Positions 25,666-34,929 are shown, counted from the stretch's first letter. The stretch: DNA of 64,000 bases from Desulfomicrobium apsheronum (GCF_900114115.1 NZ_FORX01000012.1:62001-126000), one strand, 5' to 3'. A program made the numbers and translations. The notes: generated by a model not told the origin, from the letters alone.

Positions 25666-27087
25666 ATGCAGCACTCGCCGTCAATCGCAACGTCCAGGAC
25701 CCGTCACACCCGCATTCTGGCCCTGGCCAGCGGCAAGGGCGGGACGGGCAAGACCACCGTGGCCGTCAACCTGGCCCTGGCGCTCAATCGTGCCGGGTAC
25801 ACGGTCTGCCTGCTCGACGCGGATTTCGGCCTGTCCAACGCGGAAGTGCATCTGGGATTGCCGTCTCCTGCGAACACGCTCGAAAACGTTCTCTTCGACT
25901 CCCTGCCCCTTGAGGAATGCCTTGTCCCCGTTCGGCCCGGATTCGATCTTCTTTCCGGCAGCAACGGCGTGGCCCGCATGGCCGAGCTTGACGTGGCCAA
26001 CCGCAAGCGTCTGGTCGCGGAATTTTCCGCGCTCTCCGGGTACGATTTTTTGATCCTCGACAACTCGCCGGGCATCTCCGCCCAGGTCGTGTCCCTGTGT
26101 CTGGCCACGCGTGAGATCATTCTGGTGGTCAATCCCGAGGCCAGCGCCCTGGTCGACGCCTATGCGCTCATCAAGGTATTGAAAGAAAACGGGCTGTGGT
26201 GGCCGCCGCTGATCCTGGTCAACCGCTGTGAATCGGGAGTGCAGGCCAGGCAGGTCTTCACCCGTTTTCAGGAGACGGTGGAGCAGTTTTTGGGCCTCAA
26301 GCCCCTTTTTTTGGGGGCGATCCCCCAGGATGACGCCGCCCGGAAGATTTCGGCCCTGGGCAAGCCCTTTGTGACCCTGCGCGACGATCTGCCCGCGAGT
26401 CAGGCCATCATGTCCATCGCCAAGGTCCTGGCCGAGCGCCTGAACAAGGATTGGGCCAAGAACAAGCCCTCGGAATTTTTTGAGAACGTCGTGGTGCGCA
26501 TGAAGCAGCGTCCGGATTTCGGCCTGAGCCAGATCGCTGCCAACTCCAGCGCCCCCACGGACGACACCACCCAGCCCGACGTGTACATGGAGCTGGTGGC
26601 CGTGCTCGACAAGGCCTCGCGCCTCTGCGAGAAGCTGCTCGAAAACCCGGCCTATTCCTTTGTCCGGGATCGTTTCGGGCTGGTCCGTCTGGCTCTGGAC
26701 AATTTTCTGCTTCCCCTCGACCGTCTGCGCAAGCCGCGCGGAACCATGAAGCCACGCATCCTGGTGCTCAGCAATCACGAACAGATGCGCACCATGTTGC
26801 GCGAAATCGTGGCGGAGGTCGGCTACGAAGGCGAGGCCTTTGCGCCCGGACACGGGGATTTTCTCAAGTTCCGGGACACCTGCAACCTGATCCTGGTCTC
26901 CTGCGATCGTCCCGAGGCCCTGATCAGGTCCTGTCTGCTCCAGATTCCTGAAGTCCCGCTTGTCCTTCTGACGGGATTTGGCAGTTCGTCCCTGGAGCGG
27001 GAATTTCGCCACCGGACTGTGGCGGTGGTGCCAAGGCCCTTTCATGTCAACGAATTGCGTGACATCCTTCAATCCGCGCTGCGTTAA
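25666..27087 (+). CDS. MinD/FleN-like ATPase with degenerate receiver tail
   Basis: A 473-residue protein. Residues 15-280 are a MinD/ParA-class ATPase with the deviant Walker A GKGGTGKTT, the LLDADFGLSN switch and ILDNSPGIS. The closest named type by eye is FleN/FlhG. Residues 362-473 look like a receiver domain (RILVLSNHEQMRTMLREIV...) but the acidic pair is SNHEQ and the phospho-Asp is lost (LILVSCDRP), so it should not be phosphorylated. The linker is about 80 residues. It follows the HDOD kinase by 12 bases in the same transcript and might read its state. Confidence 0.8.
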   Translation: MQHSPSIATSRTRHTRILALASGKGGTGKTTVAVNLALALNRAGYTVCLLDADFGLSNAEVHLGLPSPANTLENVLFDSLPLEECLVPVRPGFDLLSGSNGVARMAELDVANRKRLVAEFSALSGYDFLILDNSPGISAQVVSLCLATREIILVVNPEASALVDAYALIKVLKENGLWWPPLILVNRCESGVQARQVFTRFQETVEQFLGLKPLFLGAIPQDDAARKISALGKPFVTLRDDLPASQAIMSIAKVLAERLNKDWAKNKPSEFFENVVVRMKQRPDFGLSQIAANSSAPTDDTTQPDVYMELVAVLDKASRLCEKLLENPAYSFVRDRFGLVRLALDNFLLPLDRLRKPRGTMKPRILVLSNHEQMRTMLREIVAEVGYEGEAFAPGHGDFLKFRDTCNLILVSCDRPEALIRSCLLQIPEVPLVLLTGFGSSSLEREFRHRTVAVVPRPFHVNELRDILQSALR

Positions 27088-27109
27088 TTGTCGAAAAGTT
27101 CAAAACACG

Positions 27110-27134
27110 CAGGCCGTTTTTCATCGGCCTGTTT
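27110..27134 (+). terminator. Terminator after the MinD-like gene
   Basis: CAGGCCG at 27110-27116 pairs with CGGCCTG at 27125-27131, followed by TTT. It lies 23 bases past the stop and separates this transcript from the aminotransferase gene. Confidence 0.55.
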
Positions 27135-27250
27135 AGCCCCTATTTACAATCCCCGCCCCCTGGCATAAGCAAAATGCCTTTCTTTCCCAATCTTTGGGAG
27201 CAGTCATCATCCTGTGAACTCCGTCCGCGCGGATTTCGCAGCATTCGGGA

Positions 27251-28558
27251 ATGCATATGCGCAGAGACATCGAACATGTGGGTTGGGGAAAACTGACCTA
27301 CGAAATCAGGGCGATAGTGGGCGTGGCTCAGGATCTTCGCAATCTGGGCCTTGAAATTATCTGGGAAAACATCGGCGACCCCATCGAGAAGGGCGAGCAG
27401 GTGCCGGTCTGGATCAAGGAAATCATCGCCGACCTGGCCATGAAGGACAAGACCTACGGCTACTGCGCCACCCAGGGCGTGCTTGAGACCCGCGAGTTCG
27501 TGGCCAAGCTTGTCAATCAGCGGGGCAGCTATCAGGTCACGGCCGACGACATCATATTTTTCAACGGCCTCGGCGACGCCGTGGCCAAGATATTCGGCTT
27601 CCTGAAACGCGAAGCCCGGGTCATCGGACCCTCACCGGCCTATTCCACGCATTCCTCGGCCGAGGCCGCCCACTCCGGGTACGAGCACCTGACCTACGAG
27701 CTCGACCCCAGCAACGGCTGGATGCCGGATCTGGTCGATCTGGAGAACAAGGTCCGCTACAACGACTCCATCGCGGGCATTCTGTTTATCAATCCCGACA
27801 ACCCGACGGGTGCGGTGTATCCATGCGAACTGATTGAGAAAATTGTGGATATCGCTCGGCGTTACAATATTTTCGTCCTGGCTGACGAGATCTATGCCAA
27901 CATCGTTTACAGCGGCCATCCGACGTGCAGCCTGTCCGAGGTCATCGGCGAGGTTCCGGGCATGGCCCTGCGTGGCATCTCCAAGGAATACCCCTGGCCG
28001 GGCGGCCGTTGCGGCTGGATGGAAGTCTACAACAAAGACAAGAATCCCGATTTCAACGCCTACATCAAGAGTCTGCTCAACGCCAAGATGCTTGAAGTCT
28101 GCTCCACCAGCCTGCCCCAGCTCTCCATTCCCCCGGTCATGGGCGATCCGCGCTACAGGGCCCATCTGGATGCCCGGCGCAGGATGTTCGAGCACCGCGC
28201 GCAGGAAGCCTGGCAGACCTTTCAGGGCGTTGCCGGCGTGCGCGTCATCAAGCCTCAGGGCGCTTTTTACATGTCGGTCATGTTCGAGGACGGGGTCCTG
28301 AACGGCAGGCAGGCCCTTGAAATCGAAAATCCCAAGATAAAAGCGCACATCGAGGAGATCGTGCAGGGCGTGCAGGTGGACAAGCGCTTCGTCTACTATC
28401 TGCTTGGCGCCACCGGCATCTGCGTCGTGCCGTTGACGGGATTCTGCTGCAATCGCAAGGGTTTCCGCGTCACGCTGCTGGAAACCGACGATGCCAAGAG
28501 GCTGCGCACGTGGCGGACTATCGTCGATGCCATCACCCGTTACCTGGCCTCGGCCTGA
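27251..28558 (+). CDS. Class I/II PLP aminotransferase
   Basis: A 435-residue fold-type I aminotransferase. Motifs: YGYCATQG near the substrate site, the NPDNPTGAVY loop, ADEIYANIVYSG, and the PLP lysine in GISKEYPWPGGRCGWM. The family includes alanine and aromatic aminotransferases; the exact donor is uncertain. Two close ATGs exist (MHMRRD), neither with a strong ribosome binding site, and the upstream one is given. It begins a long plus-strand run in which successive genes overlap or nearly touch. Confidence 0.8.
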   Translation: MHMRRDIEHVGWGKLTYEIRAIVGVAQDLRNLGLEIIWENIGDPIEKGEQVPVWIKEIIADLAMKDKTYGYCATQGVLETREFVAKLVNQRGSYQVTADDIIFFNGLGDAVAKIFGFLKREARVIGPSPAYSTHSSAEAAHSGYEHLTYELDPSNGWMPDLVDLENKVRYNDSIAGILFINPDNPTGAVYPCELIEKIVDIARRYNIFVLADEIYANIVYSGHPTCSLSEVIGEVPGMALRGISKEYPWPGGRCGWMEVYNKDKNPDFNAYIKSLLNAKMLEVCSTSLPQLSIPPVMGDPRYRAHLDARRRMFEHRAQEAWQTFQGVAGVRVIKPQGAFYMSVMFEDGVLNGRQALEIENPKIKAHIEEIVQGVQVDKRFVYYLLGATGICVVPLTGFCCNRKGFRVTLLETDDAKRLRTWRTIVDAITRYLASA

Positions 28559-28562
28559 TCTC

Positions 28563-29192
28563 ATGACCGACGATTCCAATCCGCGCTGGTTGGACTGGGC
28601 CCGGGAGATTCAATCCTTGGCCCAGACAGGGCTGGCCTTTACCAAAAGCCATTACGATCAGCTGAGTTTCGGCCGCCTGTCGGACATCGCGGCCGAAATT
28701 CTGTCGGAACATTCGCAGCTTGAAGCTTCAGCGGTCAAACGCGCCTTCTCCCTGGAGCCCGGGTATGCCACTCCCAAGGTCGACGTGCGCGCGGCGGTGA
28801 TCCGTGACGGGCGCATCCTGCTTGTGCAGGAAAGCGCGGATGGCAGGTGGGCCATGCCCGGAGGATGGGCCGATGTGGGCGATCGTCCTTCACAGACGGC
28901 CGAGCGAGAGACCCTCGAAGAGAGCGGATTCGTGGTGCGGGCCACGAAACTTGTCGCCGCGTTCGACGCCAACCGGGGCAAGAAGGCGAGCATGTTTTTT
29001 CACGCCGTGAAGCTGATCTTTCTCTGTGAGCTTCTCGGGGGCGAGGCCAGGGGCAGCATGGAAACCCTTGAGGTCGATTTCTTCGAATTCGACAATCTGC
29101 CGCCCCTGTCCGAACAACGCACCAACCAACGCCATCTCGAGGAGATCCGCGCCCACCTGCGTGATCCCCTGCGGCTGGCCGCTTTTGATTGA
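28563..29192 (+). CDS. Nudix hydrolase with N-terminal helical domain
   Basis: A 209-residue Nudix protein. Residues 1-65 form the helical N-terminal domain found in the group hydrolysing ADP-ribose or nucleoside diphosphate derivatives, and the Nudix box is complete (GGWADVGDRPSQTAERETL then EESGF). Start at 28563, four bases after the aminotransferase stop; the longer frame to 28491 lies inside that gene. The substrate is not readable. Confidence 0.8.
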   Translation: MTDDSNPRWLDWAREIQSLAQTGLAFTKSHYDQLSFGRLSDIAAEILSEHSQLEASAVKRAFSLEPGYATPKVDVRAAVIRDGRILLVQESADGRWAMPGGWADVGDRPSQTAERETLEESGFVVRATKLVAAFDANRGKKASMFFHAVKLIFLCELLGGEARGSMETLEVDFFEFDNLPPLSEQRTNQRHLEEIRAHLRDPLRLAAFD

Positions 29193-29193
29193 T

Positions 29194-30012
29194 ATGTACG
29201 AATCCGATTGCACATTGCCCATAGGCGTTTTCGATTCCGGTATCGGAGGCCTGACCGTTTTGCGGGCCCTGACCGAGGCCCTGCCACGAGAGAGTTTTCT
29301 CTACCTGGGCGACACGGCGCGCCTGCCTTACGGCACCAAGAGCGCCAAGTCCGTGATTCGCTACGTGCTGCAGACCACGGCCCTCTTGAAGGCCCGGGGC
29401 GTCAAGCTGCTGGTCATCGCCTGCAATACGGCCACGGGCGTGTCCCTGGAGGCATTGCAGGAAGCGTATCCGGAGCTCCCGGTCGTCGGTGTCATCCGCC
29501 CCGGCGCGGAAGCGGCCTGCCGATCGAGCCGAAACGGCAGGATCGGTGTCATCGGCACGGAGAGCACCATCAACGCCCGTGGCTATGATCGTGAAATCCT
29601 GCGCATCCGCCCCGATGCGAAGGTTTTTGCCCAGCCCTGTCCGCTTTTTGTGCCGCTGGCCGAAGAGGGATGGTGCGAAGGCCAGATCGCAAGCCTCGTG
29701 GCCGAGCGTTACCTTGGCACCATGGTCAGGGACACGGGTATTGACACGCTGGTTCTGGGCTGTACTCATTTCCCTGTTCTGGCCGATGCAATCCAGAGCG
29801 TGGTGGGAGACAACGTGCGCCTGGTCGACTCCGCCCGGACCACGGCGGAATTCGTGCAGGAGATGCTTGAGAGACGGGACATCTGTTCCACCACCAAGGA
29901 ACGCAGCCTGACTTTTCTGGCCACGGACGGGGCCAGACGCTTCGCCAGGGTCGGCGGGGTGTTCATGCACCATCCTCTAAACCCGGCAGACGTTGAGATC
30001 GTGGATCTCTGA
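29194..30012 (+). CDS. murI: Glutamate racemase
   Basis: A 272-residue glutamate racemase: GVFDSGIGGLTVLRAL at the N-terminus, the first catalytic Cys in VIACNTATG and the second in LGCTHFPVL, each with its neighbouring acid/base residues. It makes D-glutamate for peptidoglycan. Start at 29194 is one base after the Nudix stop; the longer frame to 29026 is a shadow. Its stop overlaps the next start by one base. Confidence 0.92.
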   Translation: MYESDCTLPIGVFDSGIGGLTVLRALTEALPRESFLYLGDTARLPYGTKSAKSVIRYVLQTTALLKARGVKLLVIACNTATGVSLEALQEAYPELPVVGVIRPGAEAACRSSRNGRIGVIGTESTINARGYDREILRIRPDAKVFAQPCPLFVPLAEEGWCEGQIASLVAERYLGTMVRDTGIDTLVLGCTHFPVLADAIQSVVGDNVRLVDSARTTAEFVQEMLERRDICSTTKERSLTFLATDGARRFARVGGVFMHHPLNPADVEIVDL

Positions 30013-30470
30013 TGTGCGCCCTGCTGGCAGTGGACGCCGGAGTGCGTACGGGTTTGGCTCTTCTGGACCGTGAAGGGCGCCTGCAGTGGTGCCGCTCGCA
30101 CAATCTGGGTTCCACGGCGAGGCTCAAAAAAGCCGCCGCCCGCGTGCTTTTTGAATTGCCCCAATTGCAGTTTCTGGTAGTGGAAGGGGGCGGGCAGACG
30201 GCAGGGATCTGGGAGCACGCGGCGACCAAAAGAAACCTGCCCTGCCGGATCGTCCAGGCGCAGGATTGGCGGGAGCAGTTTCTGCTTCCCCGGCAACGTG
30301 TCAGCGGACAAAAGGCAAAGGCGGCGGCCTGCGCGCTGGTGAGCACGATTTTACGCCGCGAAGGCTGGTCTTCGCCGACAACTCCAGGTCACGATGCCGC
30401 AGAAGCCGCGCTCGTCGGACTGTGGGCTGCGGTTCAACTCGGGTGGCGGGCAATGCCCGCGCTCAAATAA
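30012..30470 (+). CDS. RuvC/RNase H-like fold protein
   Basis: A 152-residue protein with a RuvC-type RNase H fold by pattern: the first strand carries an Asp followed by a Gly turn (LAVDAGVRTGLAL), a Glu ends the fourth strand (FLVVEGGG), and the C-terminal helix has HDAAEAALVGLWA, matching the DxxDA ending of RuvC-like nucleases. A resolvase-like or crossover endonuclease activity is possible but not shown. It overlaps murI by one base. Confidence 0.6.
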   Translation: MCALLAVDAGVRTGLALLDREGRLQWCRSHNLGSTARLKKAAARVLFELPQLQFLVVEGGGQTAGIWEHAATKRNLPCRIVQAQDWREQFLLPRQRVSGQKAKAAACALVSTILRREGWSSPTTPGHDAAEAALVGLWAAVQLGWRAMPALK

Positions 30471-30484
30471 TTCAGACGGACAAC

Positions 30485-31333
30485 ATGGACAAACTCAGTT
30501 TTGATCTTCCCGGGATCAGCCCGGTAGGTCTTGACCTTATTTCACTGCTGAACAAGCCGCAGACCACGGTCAAACAGATCGCGGGCCAGGCCAAGCTTGA
30601 CCCGGTCATTTTCGGCAATATCATCGCCTGCGCAAACTCGCCCGTGTATCACGATGCCAACAATTCCGTCGACATCCTGACCTCACTGGTCCGGCTGGGA
30701 CACCGGGAGATCAAGCGTATCGTGTACCAGGTCGTGCTCAGATCGGCTTTTTTCCATGAATCCGCGGAGCTCAACGCCATTCTGCATCGGATCTGGCAGC
30801 AGAGCCTGACCGCCAACGTGTTCATGCAGAAATTCGTATCCTCCGTTCCAGGAGCCTATGCCCTCGATGCCGAGGGGCTGGAATGCCTGGAATGTCTCGG
30901 GCTCATCCACAACATCGGGTATGTGGTGCTGCTGGTCAATTTTCAGGATCGCTTCCTTGAGTTTTTCAGTCGCGACGCCGAACTGGAGCTGCCCGTTTTT
31001 TTCGAGAAAGAGCGTGACTGGTTTGACGGTTTCGACCATTTTTCGGCCGGGCACGCAGTGCTTGAAGCCTGGGGCTTTCCGCAATCCATCCGCGAGGTCG
31101 TCGCCGAGTACGCTCTCCCGAACGAGGCGTTCAGTGGCCGGTATCCCGAGCTGCACAGCCTGCTTCGTTTGTCCAGGCACGTGATCATGATGACGGAATC
31201 CAATTTCCATCCCAGGAAGCCCGCTGATTTTTGGTTGAACGGAACGGAACTGCCAGCGACGGAAGTCGATTACGAGCAGATCATCGAAGACGTGCGCCAG
31301 TGTGTCCAGAGCATCGAGGGGGCACTGACATGA
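30485..31333 (+). CDS. HDOD domain protein
   Basis: A 282-residue stand-alone HDOD protein. The domain runs from about residue 8 (LPGISPVGLDLISLLN) through ANSPVYH and LGHREIKRIVYQVVL to the HNIGYVVLL and HFSAGHAVLEAWGFP parts, which keep some but not all HD metal ligands, as is normal for HDOD. The role is regulatory. The in-frame ATG at 30485 has no strong binding site; the long frame to 30266 is a shadow. It overlaps the next gene by four bases (ATGA). Confidence 0.8.
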   Translation: MDKLSFDLPGISPVGLDLISLLNKPQTTVKQIAGQAKLDPVIFGNIIACANSPVYHDANNSVDILTSLVRLGHREIKRIVYQVVLRSAFFHESAELNAILHRIWQQSLTANVFMQKFVSSVPGAYALDAEGLECLECLGLIHNIGYVVLLVNFQDRFLEFFSRDAELELPVFFEKERDWFDGFDHFSAGHAVLEAWGFPQSIREVVAEYALPNEAFSGRYPELHSLLRLSRHVIMMTESNFHPRKPADFWLNGTELPATEVDYEQIIEDVRQCVQSIEGALT

Positions 31334-31530
31334 TGCCCGGTCAGAATGAATTCAGGACACGGCTGCGTTGCAGAAATTGCCACGGCACGCTGCAGGTCCG
31401 CCGCACTTGACGGGCCGTGGAATTGCGCTGCAGGTCTTGCGGCGCCACCTTTGGATTGCAGGAGTTCGGAACCAATCTTGACGATCTCCTGGAAGAGTAT
31501 CTGTCCAATTTTCCCTGCGACAGGGTCTAG
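31330..31530 (+). CDS. Dual-CXXC small selenoprotein (UGA read as Sec27)
   Basis: A 66-residue frame missed by normal gene callers because codon 27 is TGA (31408-31410). Before it is LRCRNCHGT (C14, C17) and after it, in the same frame, ELRCRSCGATFG (C34, C37), then an acidic tail to a TAG at 31528. Both halves look like one two-knuckle zinc-ribbon/redox protein, and I recall a family described as dual CXXC motif small (seleno)protein in deltaproteobacteria. A 7-bp hairpin with AGGUCU in its loop starts 15 bases past the UGA, as in bacterial SECIS elements. The start overlaps the HDOD stop by four bases; ATG at 31333 is the alternative. Function is unknown, thiol redox likely. Confidence 0.75.
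31425..31445 (+). promoter_or_regulatory. SECIS-like hairpin for selenocysteine insertion
   Basis: GCGCTGC at 31425-31431 pairs with GCGGCGC at 31439-31445 (six Watson-Crick pairs and one U-G) around the loop AGGUCUU. The loop GGU and the unpaired or wobble U two pairs below it match the features SelB needs in E. coli fdhF. The GGU lies 23 bases after the UGA, inside the accepted range. Confidence 0.65.
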
Positions 31531-31607
31531 GCCCTTCATCCGTAACGAACCGGCTCCCGCGCAGGGGCCGGGAACAACATTTTGCGCACAGGATTTTTTT
31601 AAACCAC

Positions 31608-32882
31608 ATGACTTCAGTTATCATTCCCCGATCAGAACATTCCGTTTCCCGCCAAAACATCCATCCCGATGCGCTCAAGGTCATGTACCGTCTGGTGCGC
31701 AAGGGTTTTACCGCCTATCTGGTGGGCGGCGGGGTCCGCGACCTGCTGCTGGGACGCACGCCCAAGGATTTTGACGTCAGCACCAACGCAACGCCGAGCC
31801 AGATCAAGAAGATCTTCCAGAACTGCTTTCTGATCGGGCGGCGCTTTCGACTGGCCCACATCCGGTTCGACGATCACGTCATCGAGACCTCGACCTTCCG
31901 GCGTTGTCCGGATCAGGAAGAGGAGAACGGCGATGAAGATTTGTACATGTTTCGCGACAATTGCTACGGCACGCCCGAAGAGGACGCCCTGCGCCGCGAT
32001 TTCACCATTAACGGCCTGTTCTACGAGGTCGAGCGTTTCTCCATCATCGACCACGTCGGGGGCCTAAGCGACATCGAGAACCGGCTCATCCGCTGCATCG
32101 GCGATCCCAATATCCGCTTCCGGGAAGATCCGGTACGCATGATCCGGGCCGTGCGCTTTGCCGCGCGCCTTGATTTCCACATCGAGCCCGCGACCTACAA
32201 CGCCATCATGCGCCACCATGAGGAGATCCTCAAAGCCTCGCCGCCCCGGGTCTTCGAGGAATTGCAGAAGCTCTTTGCCTACGGAGCCGGAGAGAAGGCC
32301 TTTCGCCTGCTCTACAAGACCGGCCTTCTGCACAACCTGTTGCCCGAGATCGCGGATTTTCTCGATCACGACCACGGTCAGGACTCCTCGCTCTGGGCCT
32401 GGCTGGAACACATGGACAGCCGTATCCGGACTGTGGGCAAGGTCGAGCCGGTGCTGGTCTTCGCGGCCCTTTTCTCCGCCCCGGTGCAGCGCATCATGGC
32501 CAGATACGCGGCCGAGGGCGAGCGGGTGATTCATGGCGCGCTGCTGGAGGATCTTTTGCAGCCCATCTGCACGCGCATGAGCATGCCCAAATGGATGTGC
32601 GCGCGCATGATCCAGATCATGGCCAACCAGACCCGTTTCGAGCCCGACAAGCGCAAGCGCTTTTCCAAGCGCGGATTCGTGGCTCATGAGTGTTTCCCCG
32701 AAACCCTGGCCCTTTATCAGCTTGGCCTGCTGGTATCCGGTGCGGATCTTGGACCGGCGGAAATGTGGAGCAGCCTGCGCAGCGAAATGGAAGCCGAAAA
32801 TCCCCAGGCCTTGCGCACGGATCCCCGGGGTCAGCAGGGCCGTCCGCCGCGCAAGCGACCGCCGCGCAGACGCCGCAGATGA
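31608..32882 (+). CDS. pcnB: Poly(A) polymerase / tRNA nucleotidyltransferase family
   Basis: A 424-residue class II nucleotidyltransferase. The head domain has AYLVGGGVRDLLLGRTPKDFD with the catalytic Asp pair, RRDFTINGL and the RIRAVRFAARL-like neck (VRMIRAVRFAARLDFHIE). The short distance to a strongly basic C-terminal tail (RPPRKRPPRRRRR) is typical of PcnB poly(A) polymerases rather than CCA-adding enzymes. It would add poly(A) to RNA 3' ends for decay. Its end overlaps uvrC by four bases. Confidence 0.85.
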   Translation: MTSVIIPRSEHSVSRQNIHPDALKVMYRLVRKGFTAYLVGGGVRDLLLGRTPKDFDVSTNATPSQIKKIFQNCFLIGRRFRLAHIRFDDHVIETSTFRRCPDQEEENGDEDLYMFRDNCYGTPEEDALRRDFTINGLFYEVERFSIIDHVGGLSDIENRLIRCIGDPNIRFREDPVRMIRAVRFAARLDFHIEPATYNAIMRHHEEILKASPPRVFEELQKLFAYGAGEKAFRLLYKTGLLHNLLPEIADFLDHDHGQDSSLWAWLEHMDSRIRTVGKVEPVLVFAALFSAPVQRIMARYAAEGERVIHGALLEDLLQPICTRMSMPKWMCARMIQIMANQTRFEPDKRKRFSKRGFVAHECFPETLALYQLGLLVSGADLGPAEMWSSLRSEMEAENPQALRTDPRGQQGRPPRKRPPRRRRR

Positions 32883-34696
32883 TCTCCCGCGAAATCCTGC
32901 CGACCTTTCCCACCTGCCCGGGCGTGTATCTGATGAAGAACGCCGCGGGCAGAATCGTTTATGTGGGCAAGGCCAAGCACCTGCGTCGCCGCCTGGCCTC
33001 CTATTTTCAGCCCGAGCACCGTCTGCCGCCCAAGGTGCGGATCATGATGCCGAAAGTCGAGAGCATCGATTTTTTGTGCACGGCCACGGAAAAGGAGGCG
33101 TTGCTGCTTGAGGCGAGCCTGATTAAGAAGCACCGTCCCAAATACAACATCGTTCTGCGCGACGACAAGGATTACGTCCTTTTCTGCCTGTCCCGGAATC
33201 ATCCGTTTCCAGCCCTGCGTTTGACCCGCAAGGTGCTGCGCGACGGGTCCGTGTTTTTCGGTCCGTTCACTTCGGCCCTTGGCGCGCGTGAGACCAAGCG
33301 GGTCATCGATCGCCTTTTTCCGCTGCGCAAATGTCGGGACACGGTCTTTGCCAATCGCACCCGGCCCTGCCTGCAGTACCACATTGGGCGTTGTCTTGGG
33401 CCGTGCTGCCTGCCTGTTTCCGAAGAGGACTACCGGCAGGTCGTGCGCAGGGTCGAACTTTTCCTGTCCGGAAAGTCCGATGAGCTGATGGCCGGTCTGC
33501 ACGCCCAGATGATGCGCCTGTCCGACGCCCTTGATTTCGAGGGCGCGGCCCGACTGCGCGACAGCATCCGCGCCCTACGCGAAACCGTGGAACGCCAGGC
33601 GGCGGTGCTCTCCGACGGGCGTGATCTGGACGTCATCGGCGTGCACGGCAACGAAAACGGCGCGGGGTTGGCCATTGTCTTCGTGCGCCAGGGCCGCATC
33701 ATCGACGGCCAGAGCTTCTGGTTTGCGGACACGTCGGTGGAGACGCCGGAAGATCAGACCCGCCTGACGGATTCGTTTGTCATGCAGTACTACACCCCGG
33801 AGCGCTTCATTCCGGCCCGTATCATCACCGCCTTTGGCAGCCAGGACCCGGCCCTGGAAGACGCCCTGGCCGACATGCGTGGAGGCAAGGTCGGTCTGGC
33901 CAAGGCGCGCGGGGACCAGGAACGGCGGCTCATCGACATTGCCACGGCCAACGCCAAGGCCCAGGCGATCCGGCAACGACGCACCACGACGACCCCGGCC
34001 GAGCTGGCCCGCGCCCTGGGCATGGAAGGGGAGGTGGAACGGATCGAATGCGTGGATGCCTCGCACATCCAGGGCGAGGGCATGCGCGTGGGCATGGTCG
34101 TCTTTGTTGACGGCCGCGAGGAGAAGAGCGCCTACCGCACGTACTCCTTTCCGGAACTGGAAGGCACCGCCGATGACTATCTGGCCCTGGCCTCGTTTGT
34201 CGCCCGTCGTCTCAAGTCCGGCCCGCCCTGGCCGGACCTGCTTCTGATCGATGGGGGCAAGGGCCAGCTTGCCAGCGTGGAGAGGGCCCTGACCGAAAAC
34301 GGGACGGTGGACATTCCCCTGGCCGCCATCGCCAAGGGCGAGAGCCGCCGGGCCGGGGAGCTGGGTGACGTCATATTCCGCCCGGGTCGCAAGAATCCCT
34401 TGGCCATTCGCCCCGGAAGCCCGGAGATGCTGCTTTTGCAGCACGTCCGCGACACCGCCCATCGTTATATCATCTCCCGCCTGCGCCGACACAAGCGCGC
34501 CGCGCAGCTCTCCTCGGAACTTGACAAGCTCCCGGGAGTCGGTCCCAAAACCGCCCGCCTGCTGTGGGAGCATTTCGACTCGGCCCTTGCCATGACCAAG
34601 GCCGGGGTCGAAGAGCTGGCTGCCTTGCCCGGCCTTGGTCCCAAGAAGGCCGAGGCGTTGCATGCCGCTCTGAAGTCTCTGATCAAAACGGACTAG
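32879..34696 (+). CDS. uvrC: Excinuclease ABC subunit C
   Basis: A 605-residue UvrC. The N-terminal GIY-YIG nuclease (CPGVYLMKNAAGRIVYVGKA) makes the 3' cut, a UVR motif near 210-240 binds UvrB, the RNase H-like half (DASHIQGEGMRVGMVVF, LLLIDGGKGQL) makes the 5' cut, and two helix-hairpin-helix motifs close the protein (LPGVGPKTA, LPGLGPKKA). Nucleotide excision repair. Start at 32879 shares ATGA with the pcnB stop; the longer frame to 32690 is a shadow of pcnB. Confidence 0.95.
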   Translation: MISREILPTFPTCPGVYLMKNAAGRIVYVGKAKHLRRRLASYFQPEHRLPPKVRIMMPKVESIDFLCTATEKEALLLEASLIKKHRPKYNIVLRDDKDYVLFCLSRNHPFPALRLTRKVLRDGSVFFGPFTSALGARETKRVIDRLFPLRKCRDTVFANRTRPCLQYHIGRCLGPCCLPVSEEDYRQVVRRVELFLSGKSDELMAGLHAQMMRLSDALDFEGAARLRDSIRALRETVERQAAVLSDGRDLDVIGVHGNENGAGLAIVFVRQGRIIDGQSFWFADTSVETPEDQTRLTDSFVMQYYTPERFIPARIITAFGSQDPALEDALADMRGGKVGLAKARGDQERRLIDIATANAKAQAIRQRRTTTTPAELARALGMEGEVERIECVDASHIQGEGMRVGMVVFVDGREEKSAYRTYSFPELEGTADDYLALASFVARRLKSGPPWPDLLLIDGGKGQLASVERALTENGTVDIPLAAIAKGESRRAGELGDVIFRPGRKNPLAIRPGSPEMLLLQHVRDTAHRYIISRLRRHKRAAQLSSELDKLPGVGPKTARLLWEHFDSALAMTKAGVEELAALPGLGPKKAEALHAALKSLIKTD

Positions 34697-34929
34697 AATT
34701 CTCTTTTTCTTTCCTAAACCGCCCGTCACGTCTGCATCCATCTCCTTCGCTTTGCATTCTTTTCACAATATCTATCTGCCTGGCGTACTTTATGGCATAT
34801 TTCAGACTTTATAAGTCCGATTTATTTTCCACAATGAATCATGTGGTTGCCTGGAATGTATTTTATGGTACAGAATTGTCAGAAATGGATTTCTTGTTGG
34901 ATTAGCACTTCAGACTTCATGGAGGGACT

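Noticed and set aside
31330-31410. A 26-residue peptide ending at TGA as a normal small gene
   Set aside because: The frame after the TGA continues with a second CXXC and coding-like sequence to a TAG, and a SECIS-like hairpin follows the TGA, so readthrough is the better reading.
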